Below, in pieces: positions 8,364 to 10,311 of a stretch of DNA of 10,311 bases. The DNA lies in contig CALFLO010000126.1 in the NCBI GenBank assembly GCA_937880175.1, forward strand, positions 1 through 10,311, given 5' to 3'. Positions within the stretch are counted from its first letter, which is position 1, and the number at the start of each line of letters is the position of its first letter. The notes beneath the pieces were generated by a model. That model was not told the origin of the DNA, searched no databases, and was given only the letters and a program-made list of their open reading frames with translations. This stretch comes from an uncultured Gluconobacter sp. (GTDB lineage Bacteria; Pseudomonadota; Alphaproteobacteria; Acetobacterales; Acetobacteraceae). A program made the translations under genes and the position numbers.

Positions 8364-9047
8364 TCAGACCCGGCGACAGGGGGTGAGACGGCGTTCAAGC
8401 AGATGCACGCCCGCGGCAATCACGAAGGTCAGACCCAGATAGATCAGCCCCGCAACCATGAAGATTTCTTCCGAACGATAGGTCTTCGACACCAGCCTGT
8501 AAGCCAGCCCCGTGACATCCATCAGCGTGATCACGCTGGCCAGTGACGTCGCCTTCAGCAGCAGGATGGCCTCGTTGCCGTAATTCGCCAGCCCGTACTG
8601 CAACGCCTGTGGCCAGATGATCCGCCGCCGCAGAAGCAGCCCGGACATGCCAATGGCCCGCCCGGCCTCGATCTCCCGCGCGGGAACCGCCGCAATGGCC
8701 CCGCGGATGATCTCCGCCCCATAGGCCGATGTATTGAGAGACAGCGCGAGTACGGCACACCAGTACGCCTGCTGCAGAACGGGCCACAGAAAGGACGCAC
8801 GCAGAAAACCGATCTGCCCGAACCCGTAATAGACGATGAAAATCTGCACCAAGAGCGGCGTGCCCTGAAAGAGCATCACATACAGCGCCGCCACCCAGCG
8901 CGCCGGCGCAAACCTGCTCCCCGCAAGTGCTGCAACCCCGACCGCCAGCACAAACCCTACACAGAGCGACGTCACCGCCAGCTCCAGCGTCAGCGGCACA
9001 CCGGCCAGAAGCGTCTTTGCGGTCGCGAACAGAAAAGCCCAGTCCAT
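8364..9047 (-). CDS. ABC transporter permease, HisM/OccM/NocM type
   Basis: Inner-membrane permease of the polar amino acid uptake family (HAAT type), forming a heterodimer with the neighbouring HisQ-type permease. The 227-residue product has hydrophobic segments at about 15-42, 52-76, 95-112, 160-180 and 196-216, the segment GTPLLVQIFIVYYG (62-75), the HisM-like ALSLNTSAYGAEIIRGAI (101-118), and the EAA-type ATPase-coupling loop EAGRAIGMSG...RRIIWPQAL (about 127-149). The start at 9047 is one base after the stop of the other permease (TAG-G-ATG), so translation is probably coupled; a 45-residue upstream extension overlaps that gene and looks non-native. Assignment to M rather than Q is by resemblance to HisM and is fairly but not fully secure. 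Confidence 0.92.
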   Translation of the reverse strand: MDWAFLFATAKTLLAGVPLTLELAVTSLCVGFVLAVGVAALAGSRFAPARWVAALYVMLFQGTPLLVQIFIVYYGFGQIGFLRASFLWPVLQQAYWCAVLALSLNTSAYGAEIIRGAIAAVPAREIEAGRAIGMSGLLLRRRIIWPQALQYGLANYGNEAILLLKATSLASVITLMDVTGLAYRLVSKTYRSEEIFMVAGLIYLGLTFVIAAGVHLLERRLTPCRRV

Positions 9048-9048
9048 C

Positions 9049-9762
9049 CTACCGCTCCCAGCAGCGGGCCAGCCGCTTTTCCACGCGCCGAAAGCCCAGC
9101 GCCGTCGTCTGCCCCATAACGAGATACAGCAGCCCCGCCACACCGTAGAACAGCAGCGGCTGCCGGGTCGCACCCGACGCAATCGTGGACTGACGGAGCA
9201 GCTCGACCAGCCCGATGATGGACAAAAGCGCCGTCTCCTTCAGCACGGACTGCCAGATATTGCCCAGCGCAGGCAGCGCAAACCGCAGGGTCTGGGGCGC
9301 GATGACACGCCACAGCAGAACCGGCGTGGACATGCCACACGCCTTGCCCGCCTCGATCTGCCCACGCTCCAGACGCAGACAGGCACTGCGATAGGCCTCG
9401 GTCTGATAGGCCCCCGAAACCAGCCCGATCGCCACAACACCGATGATGAAGGAGGGCAGGGAGAAAAACCCCGGAAACCCCGCCAGATGCATCAGCCGCG
9501 TCAAAGCGAGCGAGCCCCCGAAATAGAAAAGATAGACGACGAGGATCTCCGGAACGCCGCGAAAGACCGTCGTGTAAAACGTCCCGATCCAGCGCAGGCT
9601 CCGTGACGACGACAGTTTCAGCGCCGCCCCCACCGCCCCGAGCAGACTGCCCAGCACAAAGCTGCACAGGGCCGCCATCAGCGTCAGACCCGCCGCCAGC
9701 AGCAGAAGCCGCCCCCATCCCTCCGGCCCGAACCCGACAAGCGTGAAAGCCTGCGCGCTCAC
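9049..9762 (-). CDS. ABC transporter permease, HisQ/OccQ/NocQ type
   Basis: Inner-membrane partner of the HisM-type permease, and the first transporter gene of this operon in the window. The 237-residue product has hydrophobic segments at about 18-48, 70-90, 104-120, 173-190 and 203-222, the HisQ-like block FYTTVFRGVPEILVVYLFYFG (about 62-82), GAYQTEAYRSA (117-127) and the EAA loop EAGKACGMSTPVLLWRVIAPQ (about 137-157), followed by RFALPALGNIWQSVLKETAL. The start is a GTG at 9762 that overlaps the stop of the upstream oxidoreductase in GTGA (4 bases), so uptake and oxidation genes are co-translated. No alternative ATG gives a better N-terminus. Confidence 0.92.
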   Translation of the reverse strand: MSAQAFTLVGFGPEGWGRLLLLAAGLTLMAALCSFVLGSLLGAVGAALKLSSSRSLRWIGTFYTTVFRGVPEILVVYLFYFGGSLALTRLMHLAGFPGFFSLPSFIIGVVAIGLVSGAYQTEAYRSACLRLERGQIEAGKACGMSTPVLLWRVIAPQTLRFALPALGNIWQSVLKETALLSIIGLVELLRQSTIASGATRQPLLFYGVAGLLYLVMGQTTALGFRRVEKRLARCWER

Positions 9763-10311
9763 GCCGCCGCTCCCCCGCCAAAACGCTGTCCGCTGAACGG
9801 CGCCAGCAGCGGATCAACCATCCCGCCAACGAGCGAACGCCCCACAACCTCGCCGACCGCAGGCGCAAGCTGGAACCCATGCCCGCAGAACCCGAATACA
9901 TGCCACAGATCCGGCGTGTCTTCCCCCGGACCAATCACGGGAACACCATCCGGCGTCGCACCCTCAAGCCCGGTCCATGTCCGCAGGACCGGCACATGCG
10001 CCAGCGCCGGAAACGCCTCAAGCGTGGCCGCCGCGCCCTCGGGCATCCGGTCCATGACGGTAAAGGACGTGTCATGATCCGCGCAGGGCTTGCCAAGAAT
10101 GCCGCCGCCGATCACCAGCGATCCAACAGCGCTCTGCTTGAAGGACAGCGGCCGGTCGATCCCGATGACCACAGGCTCAAGGAAAGGCTGCGTCCGCGCC
10201 GTCACCATCATGGACGGAGCTACAACCTTCAGCGGAAGCGTCTGCCCCGCCATGGCCGCAACCTGCGCCCCCCAGGCCCCGGCGCAGTTCACCAGAACCC
10301 CCGCCTCATAC
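9759..10311 (-). CDS. FAD-dependent oxidoreductase, DAO family; possible opine oxidase subunit B (5' partial)
   Basis: C-terminal half of a flavoprotein of the D-amino-acid-oxidase-like (DAO) family. About 183 residues are visible; the family is about 370-400, and the N-terminal FAD-binding Rossmann motif lies beyond the right edge. The frame is open to the edge and begins YEAGVLVNCAGAWG, the usual [VL]NCAGAW strand near the flavin. Later come GLEGATPDGVPVIG (about 114-127) and VFGFCGHGFQLAPAVGEVV (about 138-156), the conserved C-terminal FAD-contacting region. The GTG at 10290-10292 is an internal Val, not a start. These motifs fit the OoxB/NoxB/HcnC branch, but glycine oxidase, D-amino-acid dehydrogenase and sarcosine-oxidase-like enzymes share them. 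The opine-oxidase reading rests mainly on the company it keeps: Q/M/P transporter, arginase and ornithine cyclodeaminase. Confidence 0.85.
   Translation of the reverse strand, partial: YEAGVLVNCAGAWGAQVAAMAGQTLPLKVVAPSMMVTARTQPFLEPVVIGIDRPLSFKQSAVGSLVIGGGILGKPCADHDTSFTVMDRMPEGAAATLEAFPALAHVPVLRTWTGLEGATPDGVPVIGPGEDTPDLWHVFGFCGHGFQLAPAVGEVVGRSLVGGMVDPLLAPFSGQRFGGGAAA

Noticed and set aside
8356..8369. A GTCTG-GGGT-CAGAC inverted repeat at the end of the HisM-type permease gene, considered as a terminator or attenuator.
   Set aside because: The stem is only 5 pairs, it overlaps the stop codon, and the T-rich stretch on the minus strand is several bases away. Downstream genes belong to the same pathway, so termination here is unlikely.
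8990..9934. A 314-codon minus-strand frame overlapping the HisQ-type permease and the oxidoreductase end.
   Set aside because: It is a different frame of the same strand, rich in Gly/Arg/Ala, with no transporter or enzyme motifs; the permease and oxidoreductase frames fit known families.

Overview
The window looks like a chromosomal or plasmid segment of a GC-rich bacterium, probably an alphaproteobacterium. An acetic-acid-bacterium-like (Acetobacteraceae) origin is my guess from protein style and gene order. No 16S rRNA or other marker is present to prove it. Genes are packed almost without gaps. No stretch over 300 bases lacks a gene, and I saw no RNA genes, insertion sequences, CRISPR arrays or phage genes.

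The left half (2-5469, + strand) is one tightly coupled operon. It starts with the C-terminal half of a HoxN/HupN/NixA-type nickel permease cut by the window edge, then a complete urease set in the order ureD-ureA-ureB-ureC-ureE-ureF-ureG. Most junctions overlap by 1-17 bases (ATGA or TGATG type). All nickel and carbamate ligands of UreC are present, so an active urease is expected. A strong symmetric hairpin at 5477-5507 sits in the 45-base gap where this operon meets the one coming from the right.

The right half (5515-10311, - strand) reads right to left: an FAD-dependent oxidoreductase of the DAO family (N-terminal half off the window), two HisQ/HisM-type ABC permeases, a HisP-type ATPase, arginase and ornithine cyclodeaminase. 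The junctions are short (4-base overlap, 1, 31, 33 and 1 base), so this is probably one transcript whose promoter lies beyond the right edge.

Together the genes describe a nitrogen-scavenging route. A basic amino acid, or an arginine conjugate, is imported. If it is a conjugate, the FAD oxidase may split it to arginine. Arginase makes ornithine and urea, ornithine cyclodeaminase makes proline and ammonia, and nickel-loaded urease makes two more ammonia. The oxidase + Q/M/P transporter + arginase + cyclodeaminase set resembles the nopaline/octopine catabolic (noc/occ) regions of Agrobacterium Ti plasmids, here convergent with a urease operon. The opine assignment is inference. The uptake, arginase, cyclodeaminase and urease assignments rest on visible motifs.
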